In this document: positions 48,191-56,938 of the stretch, piece after piece | Position numbering within the stretch: the stretch's first letter is position 1 | Layout of the letters: each line of letters begins with the position of its first letter | Source: Solirubrobacter sp963798325 | Lineage (GTDB): Bacteria; Actinomycetota; Thermoleophilia; Solirubrobacterales; Solirubrobacteraceae | Assembly (NCBI GenBank): GCA_963798325.1 | Contig: CAWCSS010000002.1 | Location: forward strand, 372,001 to 436,000 | Direction: 5' to 3' | Length of the DNA stretch: 64,000 nucleotides | Translations under genes and position numbers: made by a program | Notes under the pieces: model-generated | What the model saw: the letters and a program-made list of their open reading frames with translations, nothing else | The model's database searches: none | Told to the model about the DNA's origin: nothing

Positions 48191-49328
48191 CTCTGGACGA
48201 GACGGTAGACCGGCCCGTTGAGCGACGTCGCGTAGACGCGCCCGCGGGCGTCCTCGCCGAACGAGGACAGCGACTCGACCTTGAGCTTGCGATCGATCGC
48301 CTTGCCGCCCGGGAGCTTGGCCGTCTGGATCACGCCGCGGCAGTAGTCGCCGAACACGTAGCGTCCTTTCCAGGCCTTCAGCGCCGGGTCGCGGATGACG
48401 TAGCCGCCGGTGATCGAGCAGTTGCCGTCGGCGTGGGACTCCGTGATCACCGGCTTGACCGCGCCGGGGGCCTTCTCGCCCGGCGAGTAGCGGGCGTCGC
48501 CCTCGAACACCCGCCAGCCGAAGTTCGCGCCCTTCGCCTTGCCCTTGCGCGCGAAGTCGATCTCCTCCCATTCGCCCTGGCCGACGTCGCCGATCGTCAT
48601 GTCCCCTGTCGAACGGTCGAAGGAGAAGCGCCACGGGTTGCGCAGGCCGTAGGCGTAGATCTCCCCGCGGGCGCCGGAGCGCTTGACGAACGGATTGTCG
48701 GCCGGGATCGAATACGGCCGCCCGCCACTCGCCTTCGGGTCGATGCGCAGGATCTTGCCCAGCAGCACGCCGAGGTTCTGGCCGTTTCCGCGCGCACCGT
48801 GCTGGTCGCCGCCGCCACCGCCGTCGCCGGTGCCGATGTAGAGCAGCTTGTCCGGCCCGAACTGCAACTGGCCGCCGTTGTGGTTGCTCTCCTCGTCGGG
48901 CGTGGAGAGCAGGACCCGCGCGCTTCCCCGATCGGCCACATCCGCGCTGGAGCGCTTGTACTCGACGACCTGTTCGTCGCCGTTCTTGTCGGTGTAGTAG
49001 ACGTAGAACAACCCGCTGGACGCGTAGTCGGGCGCGAAGGCCATCGACAGCAGGCCCTGCTCGCCGCCCGCGGTGACCAGGTTCGACAGGTCGAGGAAGA
49101 CGCGACTTCTTGCCGCCCTTGAGCAGCTGGATCTTCCCGCCCTGCTCGACGACGAACACGCGCGCCTTGTCCCCCGGCGGGAGCGGTGACGTACAGCGGC
49201 GCGTCGAAATCCCCGATCTTCTGCAGGCGCACGGTCGCACCCGCGGCGGGCTCGGTGCTCTCGCCCACGGCACTGGTCCCGCCGCAGCCGGCGACGAAGA
49301 CGAGGGCCGCGATCCCGAGGCGCCTCAC
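48187..49328 (-). CDS. PQQ-dependent sugar (glucose/sorbosone-type) dehydrogenase lipoprotein, two frame breaks
   Basis: About 380 residues. It begins VRRLGIAALVFVAGCGG, a lipoprotein signal with lipobox VAGC. Then come KIGDFDAPLYVTA, PPGDKARVFVVEQGGKIQLL and DLSNLVTAGGEQGLLSMAFA in three frames joined at about 49185 and 49107 by dropping one base each. The rest is open: SNHNGGQLQFGPDKLLYIGT, LRNPWRFSFDRSTGDMTIGD, SITGGYVIRDP. This is the six-bladed propeller of soluble glucose/aldose dehydrogenase (GSDH family). It should oxidise sugars at the outer face of the membrane. GTG 49328 overlaps the GAF-protein stop (GTGA). Confidence 0.85.
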
Positions 49329-49853
49329 CCGAGTACCGGCCGCAGGCTCTCGGCGACGCCCTGAAGGAAGCGCACGTCGGCCTCGCCGAGGTCCGGCCGG
49401 GCCTCGTGGGCGAGGCAGCAGAGCACGTAGGCGCGGGCGTCGGCGGTGTGGAACGGCACGCCGATGTAGGCGCGGACCTCGCCGAGGGCGACGCCGTCCA
49501 GCGCGGGCTCCGCGGCCGATGTCGGCGACGACCGAGCCGATCCGGCCGTCCAGCAGCCGCTCGCAGATCGTGTCGCGCAGCGCGAACGCGCGCCCGACGT
49601 AGCCGTTCTCACCGACGCCCCAGCGGATGTGCTCGCGCCCGTCGCGGATCTCGGTCAGCAGCGCCGTGTCGGCGCTCAACTCGCGGCAGGCCATCGTCAG
49701 CTTCGCGTGCACCTCACCGTCCGCGGCGCCCACGGCGGGACGGGGGCCGACCGGCGGGTGCGTGCGGCGGAGCGCCGTACCACACGAAGGACAGGCGCCT
49801 TCGCTGACGATGTACGTCGGAAGGCCGCAGCTTGAGCACGTCAGGTAGGGCAT
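49325..49853 (-). CDS. Zinc-ribbon GAF domain protein, one frame break
   Basis: About 176 residues. The first 30 residues are a zinc ribbon (TCSSCGLPTYIV, ACPSCGTALRR). A GAF domain follows: CRELSADTALLTEIRDGREH, ENGYVGRAFALRDTICERLL, then, after an extra base near 49515, AEPALDGVALGEVRAYIGVP and EADVRFLQGVAESLRPVLG. It probably senses a small ligand or redox state through the GAF fold. It heads the operon with the sugar dehydrogenase and MBL hydrolase. Confidence 0.75.
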
Positions 49854-49922
49854 CCGGCGTTCTCAGTCTAGGCGGGGCCACGGCCGTGATGACGCATACC
49901 GCTCTAGACGTTCACGCCCCCG

Positions 49923-50314
49923 TCAGCGTTCCACCAGTCGTACGAAAAGGCGCCGCCAGCTCCGCCTCGGGGTCAGCGGTCAGACCGGTGTGCACCGGCC
50001 CGGACTGGACGATCGTGCTCGCGGGCGCGACCAGCCAGTGGAAGCGCTCGGATTGCGGCAGCTGCGCGATCGGCCCACCGGTCGGCTCGCCCGCGGCGAT
50101 CAGCTCCATGCGTGCGCAGCGAGCTTGGCCACCGCGCCGAAGTCGCAGTCGGGAGCGAGCGCCTGCAAGCAGGTCGCGCGTCGAGCCGCGTGCGCGCGGC
50201 GAGGAAGCGCAGCGGGCGGCAGAAGAGCACGACGCCGGCGTTGACCGCCTCGCCGCGCTCGACCCGCGGGACGATCCGCAGCGCCGCGTACTGAAACGGC
50301 TTACGGGCACCCAC
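49923..50314 (-). CDS. DUF3037 domain protein, frame broken
   Basis: About 130 residues. The start KPFQYAALRIVPRVERGEAV and NAGVVLFCRPLRFLAAR is diagnostic of DUF3037. The later part in another frame reads PIAQLPQSERFHWLVAPAST then VQSGPVHTGLTADPEAELA; removing one G near 49965 gives the end RLFVRLVER. DUF3037 genes stand next to HipA-like kinase genes in many bacteria, as here. The function is unknown; it may be the partner or substrate of the kinase. Confidence 0.7.
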
Positions 50315-51017
50315 TCACGCGGAGCCTCCAGCCGTCGGGTGAGGAACTCGGCGTACACGGCGCCGTCCGCCCATTCGCTCTGGGACCAGCGCGGCCGCCG
50401 CCGCCGGATCGGCCTTCGCCGCCAGCCGCTCGTCGGCCTCGCGCGATCGGACCGGCGGCGGGCAGCAGCACGTGGTCGCGGATCGCCGGGAACGAGTTGC
50501 GCGCTCGCGACAGCGGATCGGGGCCATGGAAGGCGTAGAGCGCCGCTCCGTGGTCGATCAGCCACAGGTTCCCGTGCCAGCGCAGCAGGTTCGGGTTGCG
50601 CGGCGTGCGGTCGACGTTGGTCACCAGCGCGTCCAGCCACACCACGTCGGCGGCGAGCGTCGCCTCCGGCGGGTCGGTCGGGTCGTACGGCAGCGACCCC
50701 GGCAGGAAGTCGACGCCGAGGTTGATGCCGGCGCTGGCCGTGATCAGGTCCTGGATCTCGGGGTCCGGCTCGGCCGCGCCGAGCGCCGGGTCGAGCTCGA
50801 TCAGGACGAGCTCGGGCACCGGCAGCCCGAGCCCGCGAGCCAGCTCGCCGGCCACGATCTCGGCCGCCAGCGCCTTCGGGCCCTGCCCCGCGCCGTGGAA
50901 CTTGAGCACGTAGAGGCCGTCGTCGTCGGCCTCGACGATGGCCGGCAGCGACCCGCCCTCGCGCAGGGGAGTCACGTAACGCGTGGCGGTCACCGTGCGC
51001 AGCACTGGCCTTGGCAT
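50315..51017 (-). CDS. HipA-like kinase (HipA_2 family), frame broken near its end
   Basis: About 235 residues. Clear frame: RTVTATRYVTPLREGGSLPA, DDGLYVLKFHGAGQGPKALA (nucleotide-binding lysine region), WLDALVTNVDRTPRNPNLL (catalytic Asp/Asn) and LWLIDHGAALYAF (metal-binding Asp). The last 70 residues switch frames near 50445 and 50370 (VYAEFLTRRLEAPREWV), so the exact stop is blurred. HipA kinases phosphorylate proteins such as tRNA synthetases; this short subfamily lacks the N-terminal HipA domain and no hipB is present. ATG 51017 is only 12 bases from the divergent AACS start. Confidence 0.72.
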
Positions 51018-51029
51018 GATGGCTGATTG

Positions 51030-52925
51030 ATGACGCCGCCGGTGCTGTGGACCCCACCCGACTCGCTGCTTCAGCGCTGCGCGCTCGGCGCGTACCGCCG
51101 TGAGCGTGGCTTTGACACCTACGACGAGCTGTGGCGATGGTCGGTGACCGACCTCGAAGGCTTCTGGGGCTCGATCTGGGATCGCTACGGCCTCGGCGAG
51201 CGCGGCGACACCGTGCTCGCCTCCGAGGAGATGCCGGGCGCACAGTGGTTCCCGGGCACGCTGGTCAACTACGCCGAGCACGTCTTCCGCGAGAAGTCCG
51301 GCCTGGCGATCATCGCCGGCGGCGAGGACCGCGAGGACGTCGAATGGTCGTGGGGCGAACTGCGCGAGCTGACGGCGCGGATCGCCACCGGGCTGCGCGC
51401 GCTGGGCGTCGAGCGCGGCGACCGCGTGGTCGCCTACATGCCGAACATCCCGGAGACGGCGGCGGCGTTTCTCGCCTGTGCGTCGATCGGCGCCGTGTGG
51501 TCGAGCTGCTCGCCCGACTTCGGCCCCCGCAGCGTGGTCGATCGCTTCGCGCAGATCGAGCCGAAGGTGCTGCTCGCGGTGCGCACGTACCGCTACAACG
51601 GGCGCGAGTTCGACCGAAGCGAGGCGCTCGACGGAGATCACGGCGGCGATGGACGCGCGCACGGTGATCCTCGGCGAGGACTCGTGGGACGAGCTGACCG
51701 CGGCCGACGAGCCGCTGGCGTTCGAGCGCGTCGCCTTCGACCACCCGCTGTGGGTGCTCTATTCGAGCGGCACCACCGGGCTGCCGAAGGCGATCGTCCA
51801 GTCCCAGGGCGGGATCCTGCTCGAGCACCTGAAGATGCTGCACCTGCACGTCGACGCGCAGGCCGGGCGACCGCCTCTTCTGGTTCACGACGACCGGCTG
51901 GATGATGTGGAACTTCATCGTCTCCGGGCTGCTGACCGAAGCGACGATCCTGCTCTACGACGGCTCGCCCGGCTATCCCGACATGGACGCGCTGTGGGAC
52001 TTCGCGGCGCGCACGGGGATGACCACGTTCGGGACGAGCGCCAGTTACATCGGGGCGTGCATGAAGGCGGGCGTGGAGCCCGCGGCCGGCCGTGACCTGA
52101 GCGCCCTGAAGGGCCGTCGGCTCGACCGGCTCGCCGCTCTCGCCCGAGGGCTTCCGCTGGGTCTACGAGCACGTCGGAGCAGGACACCTGGCTGTTCTCG
52201 ACGAGCGGCGGCACGGACCTGTGCACGGCGTTCGTCGGCGGCGTGCCGGAGCTGCCCGGTCTACGAGGGCGAGCTGCAGGCGCGGGCGCTGGGCGCGTCG
52301 ATCGAGTCCTGGGACCCGGAGGGCGAGCCCCACATCGGCGAGGTCGGCGAGCTCGTGCTCACCCGCCCGATGCCGTCGATGCCGATCTACTTCTGGGGCG
52401 ACGACGACGGCTCGCGCTACCGCGAGGCCTACTTCGAGATCTATCCCCGGCGTCTGGCGCCACGGCGACTGGATCGAGATCACCGACCGCGGCACGGCGA
52501 TCATCAGCGGCCGCTCCGACGCGACGATCAACCGCGGCGGCATCCGCATGGGCACCGCGGAGATCTACCGCGCCGTCCTGACCGTCGACGCCATCACCGA
52601 CGCGCTCGTGGTCGACGTGCCGGTCGAGGGCGAGGACGCCTGGATGCCGCTGTTCGTCGTGCTGCGCGAGGGCGCTTCGCTCACCGACGACGTGGTGAAG
52701 GAGATCCGCACGCGGGTGCGCGAGGACTGCTCGCCGCGCCACGTCCCGAACGAGGTCATCGCGGTCGACGCGGTGCCGCGGACGCTCTCCGGCAAGGTGC
52801 TCGAGCTGCCGGTCAAGCGGATCCTGATGGGCACGCCGCCCGAGAAGGCGGCCGCGCGCGACTCGCTGGCGAACCCCGAGGCGCTCGACGCGTTCGTGGC
52901 GCTCGCCGCGCAGCGTGGCGGCTAG
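51030..52925 (+). CDS. Acetoacetyl-CoA synthetase, frame broken about six times
   Basis: About 630 residues when joined, normal for AACS. Pieces: TYDELWRWSVTDLEGFWGSI, MPGAQWFPGTLVNYAEHVF, YMPNIPETAAAFLACASIGA, the AMP-binding loop LYSSGTTGLPKAIVQSQGG, MMWNFIVSGLLTEATILLYD, FGTSASYIGACMKAGVEP, FVGGVPELP, YFWGDDDGSRYREAYFEIYP, and the adenylation lysine in RTLSGKVLELPVKRIL. Breaks near 51633, 51869, 52113, 52186, 52255 and 52448 are each cured by dropping one base. It activates acetoacetate with ATP and CoA, which suits the BKACE enzymes that release acetoacetate. Confidence 0.85.
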
Positions 52926-52972
52926 CCACACTTCTCACGCGCCTGCGCGTGTGGGAATGTCGTGACGTGACC

Positions 52973-53778
52973 ATGACCGAGACCCGCGGCCGCGTCCTCG
53001 GCCTGACCCGCATCGGCGTGTGGGTCCTGTTCGTGCTGGCCGCGGCCAACGGCCTGTGGCTCTACCTCGTCCCGGCGCGCGCGGAGTTCGACTACGCGTG
53101 GGCGATCAAGCCGCCGATCAACGCGGCGTTCATCGGTGCGGGCTTCCTGGCGGGAACGGTCGCGACCGGCCTGGTGCTGTGGAAGGCCACGCGCTGGCGC
53201 TCCTTCTCGCTGCTGCCGACCGGCGCTGTGGGTGCTCGCCACCTCGCTGTTCGTGGCGACGATGATCCACCACGACCGCTTCAAGTTCGACTACGCCCCG
53301 ACGTGGGTGTGGACGTTCGTGTACGCGCGGCGTGCCGCTCGCGATCCCGGTGCTCGTCTACCGCCAGCGCGCGGTTCGCGAGCCGCTCGGGCCGCGGACG
53401 ATCACGCCGCTGCGGATCGTCAACGGCGTCTTCGGCGTCGGCATCCTGATCGGCGCGATCGCGTTGTACGTCGCCCCAGCCGACCTCGCCGAGCACTGGC
53501 TGTGGCCACTGACGCCGCTGCTCGCCCGCGCGGTCGCCTCCTGGTACGCGCTCTTCGGCACGATGCTGCTCACGTTCGCGATCGGCATGCGCGAGCCGCG
53601 CGAGGGCCTGATCGGGTACGCGACGCTCTTCACGTGGTGCGTGCTGTTGTTGCTGTTGCCCGTGTTGCACGCGGACGACGTGAGTGGCGGCGCGCTGTGG
53701 TACGTGCTGATGGTCGCGCTGCTCGCGCTATCGGCCTACGGCGTGCGCGCCGCATGGCCTGAGCGAAGTCAGCTCTGA
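52973..53778 (+). CDS. Multi-pass membrane protein of unknown function, two frame breaks
   Basis: About 267 residues with some seven hydrophobic segments: IGVWVLFVLAAANGLWLYLV, INAAFIGAGFLAGTVATGLV, ALWVLATSLFVATMIHHDRF, IVNGVFGVGILIGAIALYVA and ATLFTWCVLLLLLPVLHADD among them. Frames join near 53225 and 53329 on removal of one base. I do not recognise the family. It follows the AACS gene by 47 bases on the same strand, and ATG 52973 is preceded by GTGACGTGACC rather than a clear ribosome-binding site. Confidence 0.7.
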
Positions 53779-53833
53779 GCCCGGATCCACCGATCCCCGC
53801 GGCGCCTCGCCAACGTATGCACCGCCCCTGCCC

Positions 53834-53880
53834 GATCGGCCGGGACCCGAAGGACCCGCCCTGCAGGTACCCGGCCGATC
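53834..53880. terminator. Long hairpin between convergent genes (11-bp perfect stem)
   Basis: GATCGGCCGGG (53834-53844) and CCCGGCCGATC (53870-53880) pair perfectly around 25 bases. It is the only structure between two convergent genes (stops at 53778 and 53931) and may end transcription from both sides, although no T-run follows on either strand. Confidence 0.45.
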
Positions 53881-53930
53881 GACCATGGACGCGGCCTACG
53901 ACGCCGAGTCATCCACGGATCATCGGCGGC

Positions 53931-54107
53931 TCAGGGCTGAGCCGCGCGGCGGGCGCGTGACCGCGCGAGCGCGGCGACGGCGCGCTCGCGACTGACCGGC
54001 ACCGGGAACGACGGGAGCGCCAGCTCCGCGCCGCGTGCGACCGCAGACCGGTCGCGGATCCCTTTGAGGGTCTCTGGCTCTCGGCGGAAGATGCGCGGCA
54101 AGCTCAT
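53931..54107 (-). CDS. Small basic protein, 58 residues
   Basis: The protein begins MSLPRIFRREPETLKGIRDR and ends RAVAALARSRARRAAQP. No family is recognised. It is supported by start ATG 54107 overlapping the stop of the preceding membrane-protein gene by four bases (ATGA), and by a composition less biased than the antisense frames here. It is probably the third gene of the DsbA-like operon. Confidence 0.5.
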   Translation of the reverse strand: MSLPRIFRREPETLKGIRDRSAVARGAELALPSFPVPVSRERAVAALARSRARRAAQP

Positions 54108-55324
54108 GCGGTGGTCTTCGCCGCCGCGGGGGCGCGTGCGGCTTCAATGGACAGGATACCCGCGGCGAGGACGGCCACGACCGAGCCGAGGCCCCAGATG
54201 GCGTTCAGCGTCGCCGCGCTGCCGTGAAAGGCCAGGAACGCGCCGGCGGCGACGGCGGCGAGCGTGGCCGCCGCGAGGCACAATCGGTACGGCGCGAGGA
54301 CCAGCGGGACGAGCGGGTGCTCGCCGGCGCGCAGGACCAGGCTCGAGAACACCGCCGAGGAGCTCAGCAGCACCGCGATCGCGGGGCCGCCGGAGGTCGC
54401 CAGGCCGCTCAGGTCGGCGAACAGCCACGGCAGCAGCAGCTCCAGCGCGATCACCCACGCGACCAGCGCCGCGGGGACGAGGAAGCCGCCGCGCTCGGTC
54501 GCGTAGTGCACGCGCAGGCCCGGATCCATGTGCGCGCCGGCGTCGGCCACGTAGTGCAGGCCGGGCCGGTCCGCGTCGCGCGGGCCGACGGCCAGCACCT
54601 CGCCGGAGACGTTGTCGATCATCTCCGACGTCCGCGCGCGCATCCCGTCCGGGACGTCGAGCTCGACGTGGTAGCTCGCCGCCTCCGTGCAGCCGTGCGT
54701 CCCGTAGAAGTGCGAGTAGCGGCCGGGGCGAGCGAGCGGCTCGTCGTAGGCGAACTTGATCACGCGCCGGCGGGTGACGTCGTTGAGGACGGCGCACAGC
54801 AGGAAGCCGCGCGTGAGCGGTGCGGCCAGCGCGGCGAACCCGGGCAGCACCGACGCCACCTCGTCCACCTGCGCGCCCACGATCTCCGCGTCCTGCGGCC
54901 CACTGGCCAGGACCCGCTCGATCAGCGGCCCGGCGTCGAAATCCAGCGCGAGGCCCGCGCCCTCGAGGTCGAGGTCGAGCATCAGGTACAGCAGCTCGCG
55001 GGCGACCGACTGCGCCTCGTCGGAGCGCAGCAGCGGCACCGCCGTGTGGTCCTCGCTGCGCAGGTCGAAGTGCACGAGCTCGTGCTTGGTCAGCACCGCC
55101 AGCGGCACGACCCACTCGGTCTCGGTCAGGCGCAGGTCCTCGCGGTGCTCGATCGGCACCGTGAAGTCCACCGACACGCCGCGGCGCACCTGCTCGTGGG
55201 AGAGCACGGTGATCGTCTCCACGCGCCGGTGCCGCCACGCCGCCTGGCGCGTCAGCAACGCGGCGAAGCCGACCGCGATCTCCCCCGCGCGATCCTCGAG
55301 GACCTCACCCGGCCAGGGCCGCAC
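54104..55324 (-). CDS. Membrane protein of unknown function, soluble N-terminal and four-helix C-terminal parts
   Basis: A 406-residue protein in one frame. The first 270 residues are soluble, acidic and contain repeated strands (SHEQVRRGVSVDFTVPIEHR, TKHELVHFDLRSEDHTAVPL, SHFYGTHGCTEAASYHVELD). Residues about 285-395 are four membrane helices (LVPAALVAWVIALELLLPWL, AIAVLLSSSAVFSSLVLR, LCLAAATLAAVAAGAFLAF, GSVVAVLAAGILSI). No family is recognised. The start GTG 55324 overlaps the DsbA-like gene by 20 bases, implying shared translation. Confidence 0.7.
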   Translation of the reverse strand: MRPWPGEVLEDRAGEIAVGFAALLTRQAAWRHRRVETITVLSHEQVRRGVSVDFTVPIEHREDLRLTETEWVVPLAVLTKHELVHFDLRSEDHTAVPLLRSDEAQSVARELLYLMLDLDLEGAGLALDFDAGPLIERVLASGPQDAEIVGAQVDEVASVLPGFAALAAPLTRGFLLCAVLNDVTRRRVIKFAYDEPLARPGRYSHFYGTHGCTEAASYHVELDVPDGMRARTSEMIDNVSGEVLAVGPRDADRPGLHYVADAGAHMDPGLRVHYATERGGFLVPAALVAWVIALELLLPWLFADLSGLATSGGPAIAVLLSSSAVFSSLVLRAGEHPLVPLVLAPYRLCLAAATLAAVAAGAFLAFHGSAATLNAIWGLGSVVAVLAAGILSIEAARAPAAAKTTA

Positions 55325-55826
55325 GCAGCACGCCCTCCAGCGTGTCCGGGTCGCTCGCCCCGTTCCAGCGCACGCCCTCGACGAAGATCGCCGGCGTCGC
55401 CAGCGCGCCCGAGTTCACCGCGCTGCGCACGTCGTCGAGCACCCGCTCGGCGTGCGCGCCCTCCTGCATGTCGTTCATCAGCGTCGCCACCTCCAACCCG
55501 ATCTGCCCCGCATAGTTCAAGAGGTCGGCGACGGTGAGGGCGTTCTGACGCGAGAGGAGCACGTGGTGGTAGGCCCAGAACGCGTCCTGGGCGGCGGCGC
55601 CCTCGGCGGCCAGCGCGGCGCCGTTGGCGTGCGGGTGCTTCTCGCCGATCGGCAGGTGCCGCCAGGCGTAGGTGAAGCCGTCCCATCTCTCCCGCAGCGC
55701 GGTGATCGCGCGGTGCGCGTCGGCGGTGTCCGGGTCCTCGTAGTCGCCGAAGAGCACGAGCACCGGCCCGCTGTCGCCGAGGGCGTGGTCGTGGCCGCGG
55801 ACGAACGGCGGGGTCAAGTCGGACAT
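55305..55826 (-). CDS. DsbA-like thioredoxin-fold protein lacking the catalytic cysteines
   Basis: A 173-residue protein of the DsbA/NhaA-C-terminal thioredoxin type. The active-site region reads VLFGDYEDPDTADAH, where active homologues have a CPYC-like motif, so it has no redox cysteines. The rest is conserved: AWRHLPIGEKHPHANGAALA, QDAFWAYHHVLLSRQNAL, and the cis-proline region ALATPAIFVEGVRWNG. It is cytoplasmic (no signal peptide). A chaperone or binding role is more likely than disulfide exchange. ATG 55826 starts the operon. Confidence 0.8.
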   Translation of the reverse strand: MSDLTPPFVRGHDHALGDSGPVLVLFGDYEDPDTADAHRAITALRERWDGFTYAWRHLPIGEKHPHANGAALAAEGAAAQDAFWAYHHVLLSRQNALTVADLLNYAGQIGLEVATLMNDMQEGAHAERVLDDVRSAVNSGALATPAIFVEGVRWNGASDPDTLEGVLRAALAG

Positions 55827-55870
55827 AGAGACGGGAGCTAACCGTATAGGTCGGCGGTTCGCGCCCCGGC

Positions 55871-55876
55871 TAGCGT
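55871..55876 (+). promoter_or_regulatory. Candidate -10 box TAGCGT of histidine kinase gene
   Basis: TAGCGT, nine bases, ATG 55886, no Shine-Dalgarno sequence. Confidence 0.4.
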
Positions 55877-55885
55877 TGCCTCGGC

Positions 55886-56938
55886 ATGGCCGCGCTCCGG
55901 GAACTCGACCTTCTCACCCGCCTCGCGGCCGGCACCGCGGGGGTCGTCGGGCAGGAGTTCCTGCGCCGCCTGGTGGCCGAGCTCGCGGGTGCGCTGGGCG
56001 CTGAGGTCGCGTTCGTGGCCGAGCTGCTGCCCGGGCACCGCGCGCGCACCGTCGCGAGCGCCGGGCCGCTGCCGTCGGATTACGTGTTCGAGCTCGCCGG
56101 GACGCCCTGCGAGGACGCGTACCGCACGAGCCTGCTGCTCGTCTCCAGCGGCGCGCGTGAGCGCTACCCGCAGGACGCGTTCCTGGAGGCCCAGGAGCTC
56201 GACGGCTACCTCGCGGTCGCGCTCCACGACGCGCGCGGCGAAGCGATCGGCCATATCGGCGTGATCGCCTCGGGGCCGCTGGACCCGGAGCCCGAGGAGC
56301 TGCAGGCGCTGCGCGTGTTCGCCGCCCGGGCGGGCGCGGAGCTCGAGCGGCGCCGCCACGAGGAGGCGCTGATCGCGGCCGCCGACGAGGAGCGGGCGCG
56401 GATCGGGCGGGACCTGCACGACGGCGCCCAGCAGCGCCTGGTCGTGCTCGGGCAGGCGCTGGACCTGGCGTTGCGCGAGCTCGAGCGCGACCCTGAGCGG
56501 GCGGTGGCGCGGCTGACGCTGGCGCGCGAGCAGGCGTTCGCGGCGTCGCGGGAGCTGCGCGAGCTCGCCCAGGGGCTCCATCCCGTCGGGCCGCTGCGCA
56601 GCGCGCTGGCCGGTCTCGCGGCGCAGTCGCCGCTTGCGCTGCGCGTCGATGCCCCTGACCGGCGCTTTCCCGAGGTGGTCGAGGCGACCGTCTGGTTCCT
56701 CGTCTCGGAGTGCCTGTCCAACGCGCTCAAGCACGCGCAGGCGACCTCGCTGTGCGTGAGCGTCGTCGTGGAGGACGAGCTCGTCGTCACGGTCTCCGAC
56801 GACGGCGTGGGCGGCGCGTGCGAGACCCGGGGTACGGGGCTGCGCGGCCTGCGGGCGCGGGTCGAGTCGCTCGGCGGTTCTCTGACCGTCGAGTGCGGCC
56901 CCGGGACGATGCTTAGAGCTCGCCTGCCGCTTCGATGA
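55886..56938 (+). CDS. GAF-domain sensor histidine kinase (NarL/HisKA_3 type)
   Basis: A 350-residue soluble kinase. A GAF domain fills about residues 10-155 (AELAGALGAEVAFVAELLPG, FELAGTPCEDAYRTSLLLVS). The dimerisation/phospho-acceptor motif is ERARIGRDLHDGAQQRLVVL with H178. The ATPase domain has the N-box SECLSNALKHAQA and G-box VSDDGVGGA then GTGLRGLRARVESLGG. No response-regulator gene is adjacent, so its partner is elsewhere. Its end overlaps the convergent Lrp gene by 26 bases. Confidence 0.9.
   Translation: MAALRELDLLTRLAAGTAGVVGQEFLRRLVAELAGALGAEVAFVAELLPGHRARTVASAGPLPSDYVFELAGTPCEDAYRTSLLLVSSGARERYPQDAFLEAQELDGYLAVALHDARGEAIGHIGVIASGPLDPEPEELQALRVFAARAGAELERRRHEEALIAAADEERARIGRDLHDGAQQRLVVLGQALDLALRELERDPERAVARLTLAREQAFAASRELRELAQGLHPVGPLRSALAGLAAQSPLALRVDAPDRRFPEVVEATVWFLVSECLSNALKHAQATSLCVSVVVEDELVVTVSDDGVGGACETRGTGLRGLRARVESLGGSLTVECGPGTMLRARLPLR

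Noticed and set aside
50315..51017. Classic HipAB toxin-antitoxin module
   Set aside because: The kinase lacks the N-terminal HipA domain and no HipB-like helix-turn-helix gene is adjacent; the pairing is with DUF3037.
8227..53778. Frame switches as programmed frameshifting or as pseudogenes
   Set aside because: No slippery heptamers or downstream structures recur at the sites, the broken genes are otherwise perfectly conserved, and the changes are nearly all one extra base.
53920..54147. A 75-residue minus-strand frame (Arg/Pro-rich) at the end of the DsbA-like operon
   Set aside because: The overlapping 58-residue frame at 53931-54107 has better composition and an ATGA overlap with the upstream gene.
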